Shown piece by piece: positions 1 to 7,479 of a stretch of DNA of 14,286 nucleotides (its first letter is position 1; every line of letters begins with the position of its first letter). Where the stretch lies: contig NW_027152029.1 in assembly GCF_004359215.1 (NCBI RefSeq), positions 1,118,855-1,133,140 on the forward strand, read 5' to 3'. The position numbers were made by a program, and so were the translations under genes. The notes beneath the pieces are model-generated. The model saw only the letters and a program-made list of their open reading frames with translations, had not been told where the DNA came from and made no database searches. Source of the stretch: Bremia lactucae. Taxonomy: Eukaryota; Oomycota; Peronosporomycetes; Peronosporales; Peronosporaceae.

Positions 1-279
1 CTCCTAGGAGATAGACCGTTCATCGTATATACGGACCATGCGTCATTACGCACGGCCGTAAACAGCCCACACCTCTCGCAAAGAATGGCGAGGTGGCTAT
101 CCTTCTTCGCGGAGTATAATTTCTTCGTGGAATATAAGCCAGGACGACTTAACGTCGTCGCTGATGCGTTATCACGCCGACCCGAAGCCGAGCCGGCCGC
201 GCACTCCAACAGTAGAAATAATATCACTGTTGCAACACTCCTTACAGTGTTCCGTCATCAACTTTGTTTGATGACATAA
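1..279 (+). pseudogene. pol: RNase H C-terminal fragment of element 1 pol
   Basis: The frame is open from the first base of the window and ends at a TAA at 277-279. It carries the block YTDHASLRTAV, then SQRMARWLSFFAEYNF, YKPG and the terminal ADALSRRP motif, all standard for the gypsy RNase H domain that degrades the RNA template during reverse transcription. The start is outside the window; the internal Met at 85 is not a real start. After ADALSRRP (about residue 60) the frame should continue through a linker into integrase, but the continuation sits in other frames, so an indel lies near 240-280, a spot occupied by two adjacent hairpins. Confidence 0.88.
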
Positions 280-1300
280 AGAAAGCCTACACAGAAAATA
301 AAGACCTTTTGCGTTTAAAAAATCATCTGATGAATCGATCCAATAAATCTTTTAAAGATTTTCCGGCTTTATATCCATCGTCATCCGATTGATACACAAC
401 AAGCAACGGCTTACTGTACTACACATCTGTTGCTGGCGACACTCCACGCGACGTCGTCCCAACTTACAGTAATTTGCGCTTGCGCATCATGTTTGAGTGT
501 CACGATGCACCAACAAGTGGGCATCTGTGGACGTGAGAAAACTTACCTCATAGTAAGTCGCGACTTTTACTAGCCCCGCCAGTATCAGTTCGTGCGCAAG
601 TACATTCGTGCTTGCGAGGTATGTCAACGGGTGAGGCCTAGCACTTCACCCCGTTCACCTCTTCAACCTCTACCACTTCCGGCAGAGTGTTGGCAGTCCG
701 TATCTATGGACTTCGTCTTTGTATATCCCAAAGACGATTACAAAAACAATTAAATCCTTGTTTTGTAGACAGATTCAGCAAATGGTACATCTTGCTGCAG
801 TACCAGAGTCGATCACGGCTCCGGGCTGTGCCCGTGTCTTTATCGACACGGTATTAGAACTCCACGGGTTTCCCCGTGAACTGGTCTCGGATAGAGATCT
901 ACGGTTTACGGCGTAATCCAATCTCTCGGAACACGGCTGACTATGACAACTTCTAATCATCCAGAGACAGATGGTCAGACGGAACGCGTAAATCGCGTCC
1001 TCGAAGAGATACTTCGAGGTTACGTCCAATCGTATCCGAATTGGAGCGAGTTTTTACCGATGGTCAAATTCGCCATCAACAATTCGGTGCATGCGTCTAC
1101 AACGCATACACCGTTCTTCGTGAATGGTTTACGCCATCCACGCCCATTCACCCAACTAGAGGGAACTTCAAGTCTAAGGGGGGGGGATTCACACGAGCAA
1201 AACCATTTCTAGCTCATGCTCATCAGGCGTCGAAGTTACCAACGACGCGAGTGATGTCGAAGCAATCGACATCGAAGGTGAGAAAACTCTCATAGCAGTG
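280..1300 (+). pseudogene. pol: Integrase zinc finger and catalytic core of element 1, broken
   Basis: The zinc finger is readable: His codons at 501-503 and 522-524, Cys codons at 613-615 and 622-624 (CEVC). The catalytic core follows in several frames: SMDF with the first Asp at 709-711, VSDRD with the second Asp at 890-892, and DGQTER with the Glu at 982-984. The distance between the second Asp and the Glu is 92 nt, whereas the D-X35-E spacing needs 108 nt, so about 16 nt are missing and the active site cannot form. Stops and shifts also occur near 375, 535, 760 and 915. [11 protein letters not shown] and NGLRHPRP follow. A run of nine G at 1178-1186 marks another frame change. No product with integrase activity is expected. 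Confidence 0.88.
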
Positions 1301-1524
1301 CGCACAAAGTGCAATGAAAAAGACAAAATAAATTAGTCAGCAGAGGGGGATTTCTGCTGACTCGAGAATCAGTAATCCGTTTCGTACTGGATTACATTGC
1401 TAACGCGGTGGACCGTCAAAAATGGAGCGCAGACAAACATGGAAGAGCAACGTTCTTTTATATAAAATCAATGACCTAGTACTTTTTTTCTACGGCAAAC
1501 TTACCTAATCGTGTAGTCACTAAT
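1301..1524 (+). pseudogene. pol: Integrase C-terminal helix region of element 1, decayed
   Basis: No long frame is open here, but frame-hopping translation gives DYIANAVDRQKWSADKHGRAN and YKINDLVL. These match the alpha-helical and strand segment just before the GPY/F module of gypsy integrases. It joins the broken core to the intact tail that begins near 1525. A 9-bp hairpin (1336-1361) and a 7-bp hairpin (1372-1395) lie inside it. Confidence 0.6.
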
Positions 1525-2289
1525 GTGGGTAGCAGTAAACTACTACCCAAGTTTATTGGGTCATTCCGTGTACTGCATCGCAGAGGCAATGCGTTCACAA
1601 TAGAATTGCCACGTAAGATGCGAACGCTTCCTACGTTTCACGTTGGTCGGCTCCACCCGTACCATCAGTGCGCGGTTTCTTCCGAGGACGAATCTGACCA
1701 CCCTTTTCAAGAGTCCCTAAAAGATTCTTGTGGTCACGAACCAGATTCTCATGCTGAATCTGGAGATTCTCATGTCGGGTCCGAAGATCCTCGAAACCGC
1801 GATGAGCTGACGACAGCTCATCACGAAGAGCGTGATATTTCCGTTCGTACTCGAACATTGAGTACACACTCTAGAACGGTTTTCCAACCGTTCGATATAA
1901 TGAGTTTGCACCGCCTGCTCCAACGATGGCGCTTACCGCGCTCGTTTCCAGGACCCTCCTCCATACATGGAGGTAGCGGTCGAGTTTGTCGATCTTCGAC
2001 TCTAGATCCGACACATGGTTCCGATCTAATTTTTCCTCCTCCACCACAACCATTGGTGGCTTCTCACGGTGGTCAATGTTTCCTTGTGGAACGTATTCTA
2101 AGCTACCATGATGTGAAGGGGCAGCGAACGAGTTATCTTGTTCGCTGGCGCGGTTATCCACCTTCACTTGACAGCTGGGAACCTCGTTCCCAGCTGGTTG
2201 TTGACGTTGAGTGCCTCGTCCGTCACTATGACGAGACCCATCCGATCGATCAGAAGGTCCATCGCAAAATACGCGCCCCTGGCGCATAG
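1525..2289 (+). CDS. pol: Integrase C-terminal module and chromodomain of element 1 (254 codons, uninterrupted)
   Basis: Residues 10-14 (FIGSF) are a GPY/F-type module, followed by TFHVGRLHPYH at about 37-47, the usual integrase C-terminal strand. A low-complexity Ser/Asp/His-rich linker covers about 50-180. A chromodomain covers about 186-242: FLVERIL, then YLVRWRGY with Trp208 and DSWEP with Trp218, the residues that fold the domain and form its aromatic cage. Chromodomains of this class are thought to steer integration to modified histones. The frame has no true start: GTG at 1525 is only the first possible start after a frame break, and the segment should be the tail of Pol. It is the only long intact piece of element 1. 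The strand opposite carries the antisense frame at 1631-2323. Confidence 0.85.
   Translation: MGSSKLLPKFIGSFRVLHRRGNAFTIELPRKMRTLPTFHVGRLHPYHQCAVSSEDESDHPFQESLKDSCGHEPDSHAESGDSHVGSEDPRNRDELTTAHHEERDISVRTRTLSTHSRTVFQPFDIMSLHRLLQRWRLPRSFPGPSSIHGGSGRVCRSSTLDPTHGSDLIFPPPPQPLVASHGGQCFLVERILSYHDVKGQRTSYLVRWRGYPPSLDSWEPRSQLVVDVECLVRHYDETHPIDQKVHRKIRAPGA
2172..2196. repeat. Hairpin, 11-bp arms, 3-base loop
   Basis: CAGCTGGGAAC at 2172-2182 pairs with 2186-2196. It lies in the codons of the conserved chromodomain motif SWEPRSQL, so both arms are also protein coding. Confidence 0.9.
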
Positions 2290-2498
2290 AAATTGATTGC
2301 AAAACGTCAATCGCATCGCGCATCTCGATGGAGATGCGAGCCCTTCCTCAGGGCGAAGAAAGGGAGTAAACATCCACTTTTACTCGTTTAGTGTTGTCGA
2401 CACATCACGGACAGGAATCACCTTACGTGAAGCATGTAAGTCCTGCCTCATGACAACCGATGCAATTTATACTTTGCACCGGTTGAAGTTCGTTTCTC

Positions 2499-2525
2499 AA
2501 ACTTAACGCGATTCGCGTTAAGTTT
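2499..2525. repeat. Hairpin/palindrome, 13-bp arms
   Basis: AAACTTAACGCGA at 2499-2511 pairs with 2513-2525 around a single base. It is the longest perfect inverted repeat found in the window. Confidence 0.9.
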
Positions 2526-2586
2526 TTGAAGCCAGGCTTCGCGTCCAATGTCTTTGACATTGCGAATGAACGCGCTCCAAGCTTGC

Positions 2587-2611
2587 ATAAGCGAGACTTT
2601 ATCTCGCTTAT
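2587..2611. repeat. Hairpin, 10-bp arms, 5-base loop
   Basis: ATAAGCGAGA at 2587-2596 pairs with TCTCGCTTAT at 2602-2611. Confidence 0.9.
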
Positions 2612-2627
2612 TATTGCCACTAAACCA

Positions 2628-2650
2628 TCGATGCTTTAGAAAAGCATCGA
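2628..2650. repeat. Hairpin, 10-bp arms, 3-base loop
   Basis: TCGATGCTTT at 2628-2637 pairs with AAAGCATCGA at 2641-2650, only 16 bases after the previous hairpin. Confidence 0.9.
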
Positions 2651-3380
2651 GATAAAAATCTTCTTAGCGCGAAAGTTCTTCGCGCTGGGATCAAGGCCAT
2701 GTAGCTTTGTCGCAATAAATAAGTGATATTTATTGTGTGGAGTCGTTTCTCCATACAAGCTATTGATCAGCCGTTCTGGCAAAAGCCACGGCTTCTTTTC
2801 AGGGGCGAGATGAGACATTTTACTGTCTTCACTCTCCTGAGTGGTACCCACTGAAGCACCACCACGCACAGAAATATGTGCGGGTGACGGCACGGGAGAC
2901 GGTGCTGGCGATGAGGATTCATCCTCATCGTCGGAATCAAACCTGCTATAGCGAATGATATTAGCACGTCCATCCGATTGAGCTTCCTAATTCGAAGGCT
3001 CATAGTCAGCCGCCTGACGTCTATCAGGCGACTGTTCTATTCTCCCCAAGTCGGCCATTTCGTCCGAACTCGCATTTATAGTTGACCTCCAAAGAGGGAA
3101 CGCATTCACGTTGTGACTCACCACGTGCACCCGCAACATCTAGTGTTGCGGGAGAAGAGGATACTACGGCAGACGAAGCGTCTACCGCATGAGACAATAA
3201 TGCGTCGCTCGCGGCTGCATGTACCGCAGCCGAAGGCGCCGCACTATTCGCATACCGCATGGACTTGTTAACCATGCGATAGAATAAAAAAAGTGATGGT
3301 TCTGACCAATCAACATCATTTTTAATTAGGTAATCTTATAGTGACCACTCTAATCAATGACAGTCAGAGTGATTGTCGTT

Positions 3381-3394
3381 CAAGGGAGGGGAGA
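3381..3394 (+). promoter_or_regulatory. Polypurine tract of element 1 (plus-strand primer)
   Basis: A purine-rich run (caagggaggggaga) ends directly before the TG that opens the LTR at 3395. In LTR retroelements this tract resists RNase H and primes plus-strand DNA synthesis. Its position fixes the orientation of element 1 as plus and identifies the following LTR as the 3' one. Confidence 0.85.
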
Positions 3395-3832
3395 TGTAGC
3401 GGGGTGTATCGTTACATGAAATTAACACTTAAAGGTTGTTAATTAATATATTATCAAAAAGGTAGATAATATATGAAGAATAAAAATTACGTAGTAATAT
3501 CCGGTAAGCTTATCGATTGGTAGATATAGACCATTATATCTACTTGTTCCGTGGTACAGTCAGCGCTGGACGCGCGCAAAGAGAGAAACAGATAAGGCTT
3601 TATCAAATCTTCTGTGTTAATTTATAATTAAGTTAGTATTAAAAAAAGAAACAAAAAAACTTAATCATATTAAATACAGTTTACTTTTAACCCTCTTTAA
3701 AGCAAATGTTTTAAAGAGAGTCTTCTCCTGCACGTACTAGTGTACGTGAAATGACGTGAGGCACCACTCGCTCTGAAGCAGTGCGAAGTGGACTTGTATT
3801 GAAGCAGTACAAGTCGGCAGTGCCCCGTTACA
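3395..3832 (+). repeat. 3' LTR of element 1 (438 bp)
   Basis: It starts TGTAGCGGGG and ends CCCCGTTACA, an imperfect terminal inverted repeat with the canonical TG...CA ends. It is AT-rich and contains strong hairpins at 3446-3474, 3520-3543, 3693-3718, 3731-3748 and 3791-3815. The first 12 bases and the segment around gtacgtgaa...gaggcacc resemble the LTR of element 2, so the two belong to related families. No second LTR of this element is in the window, so its age cannot be estimated here. Confidence 0.85.
3446..3474. repeat. LTR hairpin, 10-bp arms, 9-base loop
   Basis: ATATATTATC at 3446-3455 pairs with GATAATATAT at 3465-3474, inside the 3' LTR of element 1. Confidence 0.9.
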
Positions 3833-5071
3833 GGTCGGTCTTGGTCAGTAATCGCCAGGATTGGCGATTGCGTCAGCTTTAATTAATACACTCGAATGAT
3901 TGCTGACAGTCACCGTTTCATGACCACTTTTCATTTTTCTTTAACAAAGAAAAAATATGTACCGTCATTTCGGTATAATTGCGGGAGTACTTACGTAGCT
4001 ACGCCGATAAGCCGAGGAATTTTTACATCGACTAGCACATGCCAACCGGTGCTCGACTTAATATTTTCTGAATCCGGGCGTACACCTTATTTACCCACAA
4101 TGCACCCAAGAAGTGGTATTTCGCTTGCAGCGAGTTTACATTTCTTGAGATTGCATACAACTTATGCTTACGCATAAGTGTACGAACCTTTCAGACGTAG
4201 GTACAATGTGCTTCAACATCCAACTTTCCTTTGATGGCTCTGCTATGAAATAAGACATCATCAAAATAGCTCGGTGCAAAATTCCGCCCCGATCTCAACA
4301 GATTGGTTACACATCTGTTAAATCTCGCAGGGACATTACTAAGCCCCTGTGGCATGACTAGCCACTCCCATAGCATATCGCTTGGGGTGCTTACTGCTGT
4401 GAACGGAATATCTTGTTCACGCATAGCGATCTGATAATGGAATCCATCCATCAGATCCATTGACGAAAAAATAGTACTCTTTGACATACCATCAGTGATT
4501 ACGTCTTTTCGTGGTATCGGCGTATGATCCGGTTAGTTACAGCATTCAGTTTATTGTATGCATGCACCATCCATCATCCTCCTGTTGCTTTACTTTAGGC
4601 TTTACGCACACAGAAGGTCGGAGAGCTATGTGAGAAATTTAATTTCCTCGCGTTGACCGCTGCTAAGCGTTTGGCAAAGGATTTGTGGATCGCTATTACT
4701 TGTTCACGAGGCAATGGCAATCGCTTCATGACAAAGTTTTTCGAAGCTGGATTTAGGTCGATTTCGTGTCGAGTGCCTTTAACCTTAGGCGACTCGCACG
4801 GCACTGATTCACGGAAGACATCCTTCAATTCTATCAAATCCTTATAAAAAGGATTCGTGCTCAAATACTCCCAGGATTTGACACTTTCGTCCAGCGATGA
4901 GCTACTGAGAATCCGTTCGTTCTGAGGGAATACTATTGCCGACCGAATATCGGCCACGTAGCTGTCATCTGTGACAAGTACGCATATCTGCTTGACTTTG
5001 CCACTACGCAGATCACGCAAGAACCGTTTCGGTTCTAGCGTTGGCAATTGAGTTATCTCCGAAGTTAACAT
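3833..5071 (-). pseudogene. pol: Reverse transcriptase of element 2, truncated at RNase H
   Basis: The segment runs leftwards from about 5071. The N-terminal part has GTRHEIDLNPASKNFV, LPLPREQV and SSPTFCVRKA, the usual entrance to gypsy RT. A stop and frame change follow near 4595, then HAYNKLNAV, IPRKDVITDG and the palm: SSMDLMDGF with the first catalytic Asp, VMPQGLSNVPARFNR, and YFDD at 4257-4268 with the catalytic Asp pair. The thumb and connection follow with a stop at 4191-4193 and more beyond (RTLMRKHKLYAI, KFLGLSA, LRKYSRNYTEM, LLKKNEKWS). The RT active site is intact in sequence, but the frame is broken at least five times and the gene ends at the element 1 insertion. Confidence 0.87.
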
Positions 5072-5213
5072 CGGAGGCGCTAATAGGTCAAGTGTATAAG
5101 CGCTACACTTGATCCATTGTTTACTAAGACATTGTGTGTCTGAGTTTCTTCTTTGGAACTTATTTCTAAAGGTACTTGGGAACCATTGACGGCAAGTTTC
5201 CGGGGAGTTATTC

Positions 5214-5606
5214 CTACAGAAATTGTTTAGGGAGTATCCTCCTCAAATCCTCTGGCTGTGGTTGCGCACAGCGAGATCCCCTACGATTTACGAACGACTC
5301 TCCAGTCGATCTAGGATTTTCGCACTGTCTCTTATACACTGGCATTTTAAAAATTCTTGGATATTGCTTTTTAAGCAAGCATCCTTGTTTCGTACCACTG
5401 CTGCCACAGCGAGATCCTCTACGATTTACGAACGACTCTCCAGTCGATCTCGGACTTTCACACTGTCTCTTATACGCTGGCATTTTAAGAAATTCTTGGA
5501 TATTGTTTTTAAGCAAGCATCCTTGTTTCGTACCACTCGACTTATTCGAGTGGTCGAACGTCGACGCTGCCTGTGCTTGTGCAGAGCCATCGGTAAATAT
5601 GCCCAC
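5214..5606 (-). pseudogene. pol: Protease-RT linker of element 2 with in-frame tandem duplications
   Basis: One open frame on the minus strand covers two tandem copies of a 138-bp unit (5267-5404 and 5405-5542), giving a 46-residue segment twice (SGTKQGCLLK ... ESFVNRRGSRC). The copies differ by scattered substitutions and two compensating 1-base indels. To its right a second, shorter repeat (cores 5565-5595 and 5628-5658, 63 nt apart) duplicates an Ala/Gln-rich 21-residue motif (DGSAQAQAA). The linker has no catalytic motif; it lies where gypsy polyproteins have a variable stretch between protease and RT. Confidence 0.7.
5267..5542. repeat. Tandem duplication, 2 x 138 bp
   Basis: Copy one starts at cacagcgagatcc (5267) and copy two at the same motif (5405). 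The blocks tacgaacgactctccagtcg and gcatccttgtttcgtaccac are shared exactly at a 138-bp offset. Divergence of a few per cent by eye suggests duplication before the element decayed fully. The unit is a multiple of three and keeps the frame. Confidence 0.9.
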
Positions 5607-5658
5607 GTCACAGTGGTGGACCTTTTACGCTGCCTGTGCTTGTGCACAGCCGTCGGTT
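5565..5658. repeat. Short tandem repeat, 63-bp period
   Basis: The block cgctgcctgtgcttgtgca occurs at 5565 and again at 5628, followed by near-identical bases. The 63-bp period equals 21 codons, so this also keeps the linker frame. Confidence 0.8.
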
Positions 5659-5887
5659 ACAAACTCTACAATGTATTGAGTATTCACACTGAGGTCTCGT
5701 GCCACAAGTGAGGCCATCGCACTCACTCGTAGGACATCCACACGCTTGTTGACGCTCCAAGACGTTCTTAGTTGGCCATCCGATAAATAATAGACAGGCC
5801 ACGGCTTGATGCTGCCAATTCATAGATGGTTCGTACTTTCTGAGCCATGGTAATCCACGGATGACATCAAATTTGTCATTTAAATCT

Positions 5888-5912
5888 AGTACGATGAAAT
5901 CATCATCGTACT
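5888..5912. repeat. Hairpin, 10-bp arms, 5-base loop
   Basis: AGTACGATGA at 5888-5897 pairs with TCATCGTACT at 5903-5912, inside the protease coding remnant of element 2. Confidence 0.9.
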
Positions 5913-6049
5913 GTTTACCCTTTGACGTGTATTGGATACCAACTACACGTTTCTTAAACGTTACAGATGCGCATGTTGCTAGGCGCACTGTCATCTCGTT
6001 AGAGGGATATCGCGCTCAATAAATTTGAGCCTGCGATCTTCTAGCGATT

Positions 6050-6075
6050 GGCGTCAAATAAAATGATTTGACGCC
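6050..6075. repeat. Hairpin, 10-bp arms, 6-base loop
   Basis: GGCGTCAAAT at 6050-6059 pairs with ATTTGACGCC at 6066-6075. It sits where the catalytic Asp motif of the element 2 protease is expected. Confidence 0.9.
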
Positions 6076-6405
6076 CCACAATTGAGTAGGGCTTAAGTGG
6101 CAACATATTTGACGCTTTATTTAGGGTAGTGGATTAACCTCATTCCATGGGGCAGTTACACACAATGTATGTGTGTGAGGAGCTACTTTCGTCAGAAAAC
6201 CGGTAAATATTTTTGATGTTGCTGGAATAGTAGGGCGCTCCGCACTTACTGACCCCGACAGTTTTTTTACGATCCGCTTCGCTGTTAAGATCTCGCAACA
6301 GCGTCGGATCCGCGTCCTCCGCTGTTTCCAGCAAGAGGTCGGTCTTTCCGCTCAGTGTTTTCAGACACTGGCTACACTCATATGCGTAGTGGCCCATTTT
6401 TTGAC

Positions 6406-6429
6406 AACGATTACATTTCTGTAATCGTT
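6406..6429. repeat. Hairpin, 10-bp arms, 4-base loop
   Basis: AACGATTACA at 6406-6415 pairs with TGTAATCGTT at 6420-6429, overlapping the first codons of the CCHC knuckle. Confidence 0.9.
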
Positions 6430-7115
6430 TCTAACTTGAAGGGCATTTAATATTCATATTTATTTTTTGAGAGCAAGATTTTTTGCTCTCTACATACGAG
6501 AGATCCATGGGTTCTGGACCTCCGTTTTCTTGTCGCCTCAGTGGACGATATGCACCCGAGTAGACGAAAGCCTGTTTCAGGCTGAAGCCATCCCGTTCCG
6601 CTACGGAGATCGCTTGGTCGAGCGACAAAATCTAGCCGGTACATGCGGGTCTTAACAGGTCCGTCTGCGAGACCGTTGATAGACATAGTTATCTGTATTT
6701 GTTCATACTAATGATACAACTGACCAGGTATCGTGTATTTCGGGCGTAAGCGTGAATGTCACGCTTGCCCTGCTTCAAATCCAAGAGCTCGGCTTGTGCC
6801 CTGAATTCGGCACGTGGCAGCAAAAATGTTTGTCTGAGCCTGGTCTTTAAGACCTTATACGACGCAAAGACTAATGAGTCGAGAAGCTAAAGCCCCAAAG
6901 CCCAAAATTTGGCCCGTCCGGCTAAGTTGGACATGCCAAATTCCACTTTCATTGCATCATCACTGATACGATGAGCTTCTATGGCGTCGTCTAACTCGAC
7001 GAACCATCTCAAAATGGAGTCGCTTTCGACTGCCTTAAACTTAGATATTTTTATCTATTAGCTTGCGGGTCGACGCGGAAGCGTCGGCCCGTTAGCAGCA
7101 TATACATGCTGCTGT

Positions 7116-7137
7116 CTCAACAGTTGGAACTGTTGAG
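7116..7137. repeat. Hairpin, 10-bp arms, 2-base loop
   Basis: CTCAACAGTT at 7116-7125 pairs with AACTGTTGAG at 7128-7137, in gag of element 2. An 8-bp hairpin (7094-7113) lies just left, and 7-bp hairpins at 7147-7170 and 7171-7189 just right. Confidence 0.9.
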
Positions 7138-7468
7138 CATCCTGTTCTCTCAAAACCTCTGTGTTGAGAGCCTTGCTGGTGAAGCAAGGTTACTTTTTCT
7201 TGGGCCCCGTCGAGTTCGTGCTGAGTGAACTCGGCTATGGCCGCATGATGTTCATCTCTTCCTAGAGTGTACAGCATAGCGCCGACGCCTAGCCCGCCTA
7301 CGACCGAGGTCATTCGTTCGATCGCTCTCCATTCGAGATCACTCATATGAGGAAACCTTTCACGCGTAGCATAATAACCTTTTTGAGGGGCTTGGAAGCT
7401 CCCTCCTCCTTCATCCAACATTTTCATGCTGGATAGAACGTGCGTGGGCCGTTGAACGGACTACAAAA

Positions 7469-7477
7469 TGATTACCA
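7469..7477 (-). promoter_or_regulatory. Possible primer-binding site of element 2
   Basis: On the minus strand TGGTAATCA begins two bases after the LTR end. A TGGT start fits the complement of a tRNA CCA end, and the sequence is close to the TGGTATCA of sites that pair with initiator Met tRNA, with one extra base. The short match makes this tentative. Confidence 0.4.
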
Positions 7478-7479
7478 GG

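Larger units (their letters stand above)
1631..3275 (-). pseudogene. Antisense frame of element 1, opposite pol tail and spacer (unknown function)
   Basis: I do not recognise the product. Reading leftwards from ATG at 3275: an Ala/Ser-rich N-terminus (to about 3024); then a segment with RYSRFDSDDEDE, a Pro/Ser stretch and KPWLLPERLINSLYG (to 2636, one TAG at 2987-2989); then about 70 codons from 2664 to 2448 including RNVKDIGREAWLQKL; then 231 codons from 2323 to 1631 with a single stop at 1871-1873. The last part holds a probable coiled coil (EDLRTRHENLQIQHENL) and a basic tail (RPRKKPRTDG). Only two reading frames are used, alternating at indels. From 2289 leftwards it overlaps the sense chromodomain frame. 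The start lies 119 bp from the LTR. Element 3 has a counterpart in the same place and phase, which is the main reason to regard it as a former gene. Confidence 0.55.
2290..3380 (+). other. Spacer between pol and 3' LTR of element 1, no sense-strand gene
   Basis: No plus-strand coding frame is convincing in this 1.1-kb stretch. It contains most of the antisense frame and an almost continuous series of short perfect inverted repeats: arms of 13 bp at 2499-2525, 10 bp at 2587-2611 and 2628-2650, 9 bp at 2713-2735, 2909-2930 and 3130-3152, 8 bp at 2666-2686, 7 bp at 3011-3030 and 3212-3232. Either strand as RNA would fold into a row of small stem-loops. Confidence 0.7.
1..3832 (+). mobile_element. 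Element 1: 3' half of a Ty3/gypsy chromodomain retrotransposon
   Basis: Reading on the plus strand, the order is RNase H end, HHCC zinc finger, DDE integrase core, GPY/F-like module, chromodomain, about 1.1 kb spacer, polypurine tract and 3' LTR. This order is that of chromodomain-bearing gypsy elements. The 5' LTR, gag, protease and RT lie left of the window. Several indels and stops break the integrase, so this copy is not autonomous. The right boundary at 3832 abuts sequence that continues element 2's pol on the other strand, which makes element 1 the younger insertion. The 5 bases after the LTR (ggtcg, 3833-3837) should be the target-site duplication if the usual 5-bp staggered cut applies. 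Confidence 0.9.
5608..6080 (-). pseudogene. pol: Retropepsin-type protease remnant of element 2
   Basis: The frame read leftwards from 5994 gives MTVRLATCASVTFKKRVVGI, a DDDFIVLDLNDKFDVI stretch and RGLPWLRKYEPSMNWQ. This is the C-terminal half of the aspartic protease that cuts gypsy polyproteins; the usual hydrophobic ILG before the M/L-P-W-L is changed to IRG here. The catalytic Asp-Ser/Thr-Gly motif should lie shortly upstream, around 6050-6075, but only a degenerate Phe-Asp-Ala-Asn can be read and the place is now occupied by a 10-bp hairpin. The protease is judged inactive. Downstream it enters the repetitive linker. Confidence 0.72.
6140..7427 (-). pseudogene. gag: Gag of element 2 (capsid domain and CCHC zinc knuckle)
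   Basis: The start ATG at 7427 lies 53 bp inside the LTR. The N-terminal 111 codons (to 7092) contain SDLEWRAIERM and a helical HELDGAQEKVTLLHQQ, with no known motif. The capsid core follows in another frame at 7042-6689: WFVELDDAIEAHRI, MKVEFGMSNLAGRAKFWA, then one TAG at 6887-6889, then LPRAEFRAQAELLDLKQGK. This is the retrotransposon gag domain that assembles the particle. The C-terminal part (6628-6431) has LDQAISVAERDGFSLKQAF and PMDLSYVE, and the zinc knuckle CNRCQKMGHYAYEC (CX2CX4HX4C) is at 6374-6415. Four or more indels separate these pieces. Confidence 0.85.

Noticed and set aside
775..1029. Minus-strand open frame opposite the integrase of element 1
   Set aside because: It lies entirely opposite conserved integrase sequence, has no counterpart in element 3 and shows no domain.
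1720..3290. Hairpin series as a CRISPR array or integron-like cassette array
   Set aside because: Stem sequences are all different, with no repeated unit or regular spacing, and the context is eukaryotic.
3896..4177. 93-codon plus-strand frame next to the LTR of element 1
   Set aside because: It is the shadow of the RT thumb and connection region of element 2 on the minus strand.
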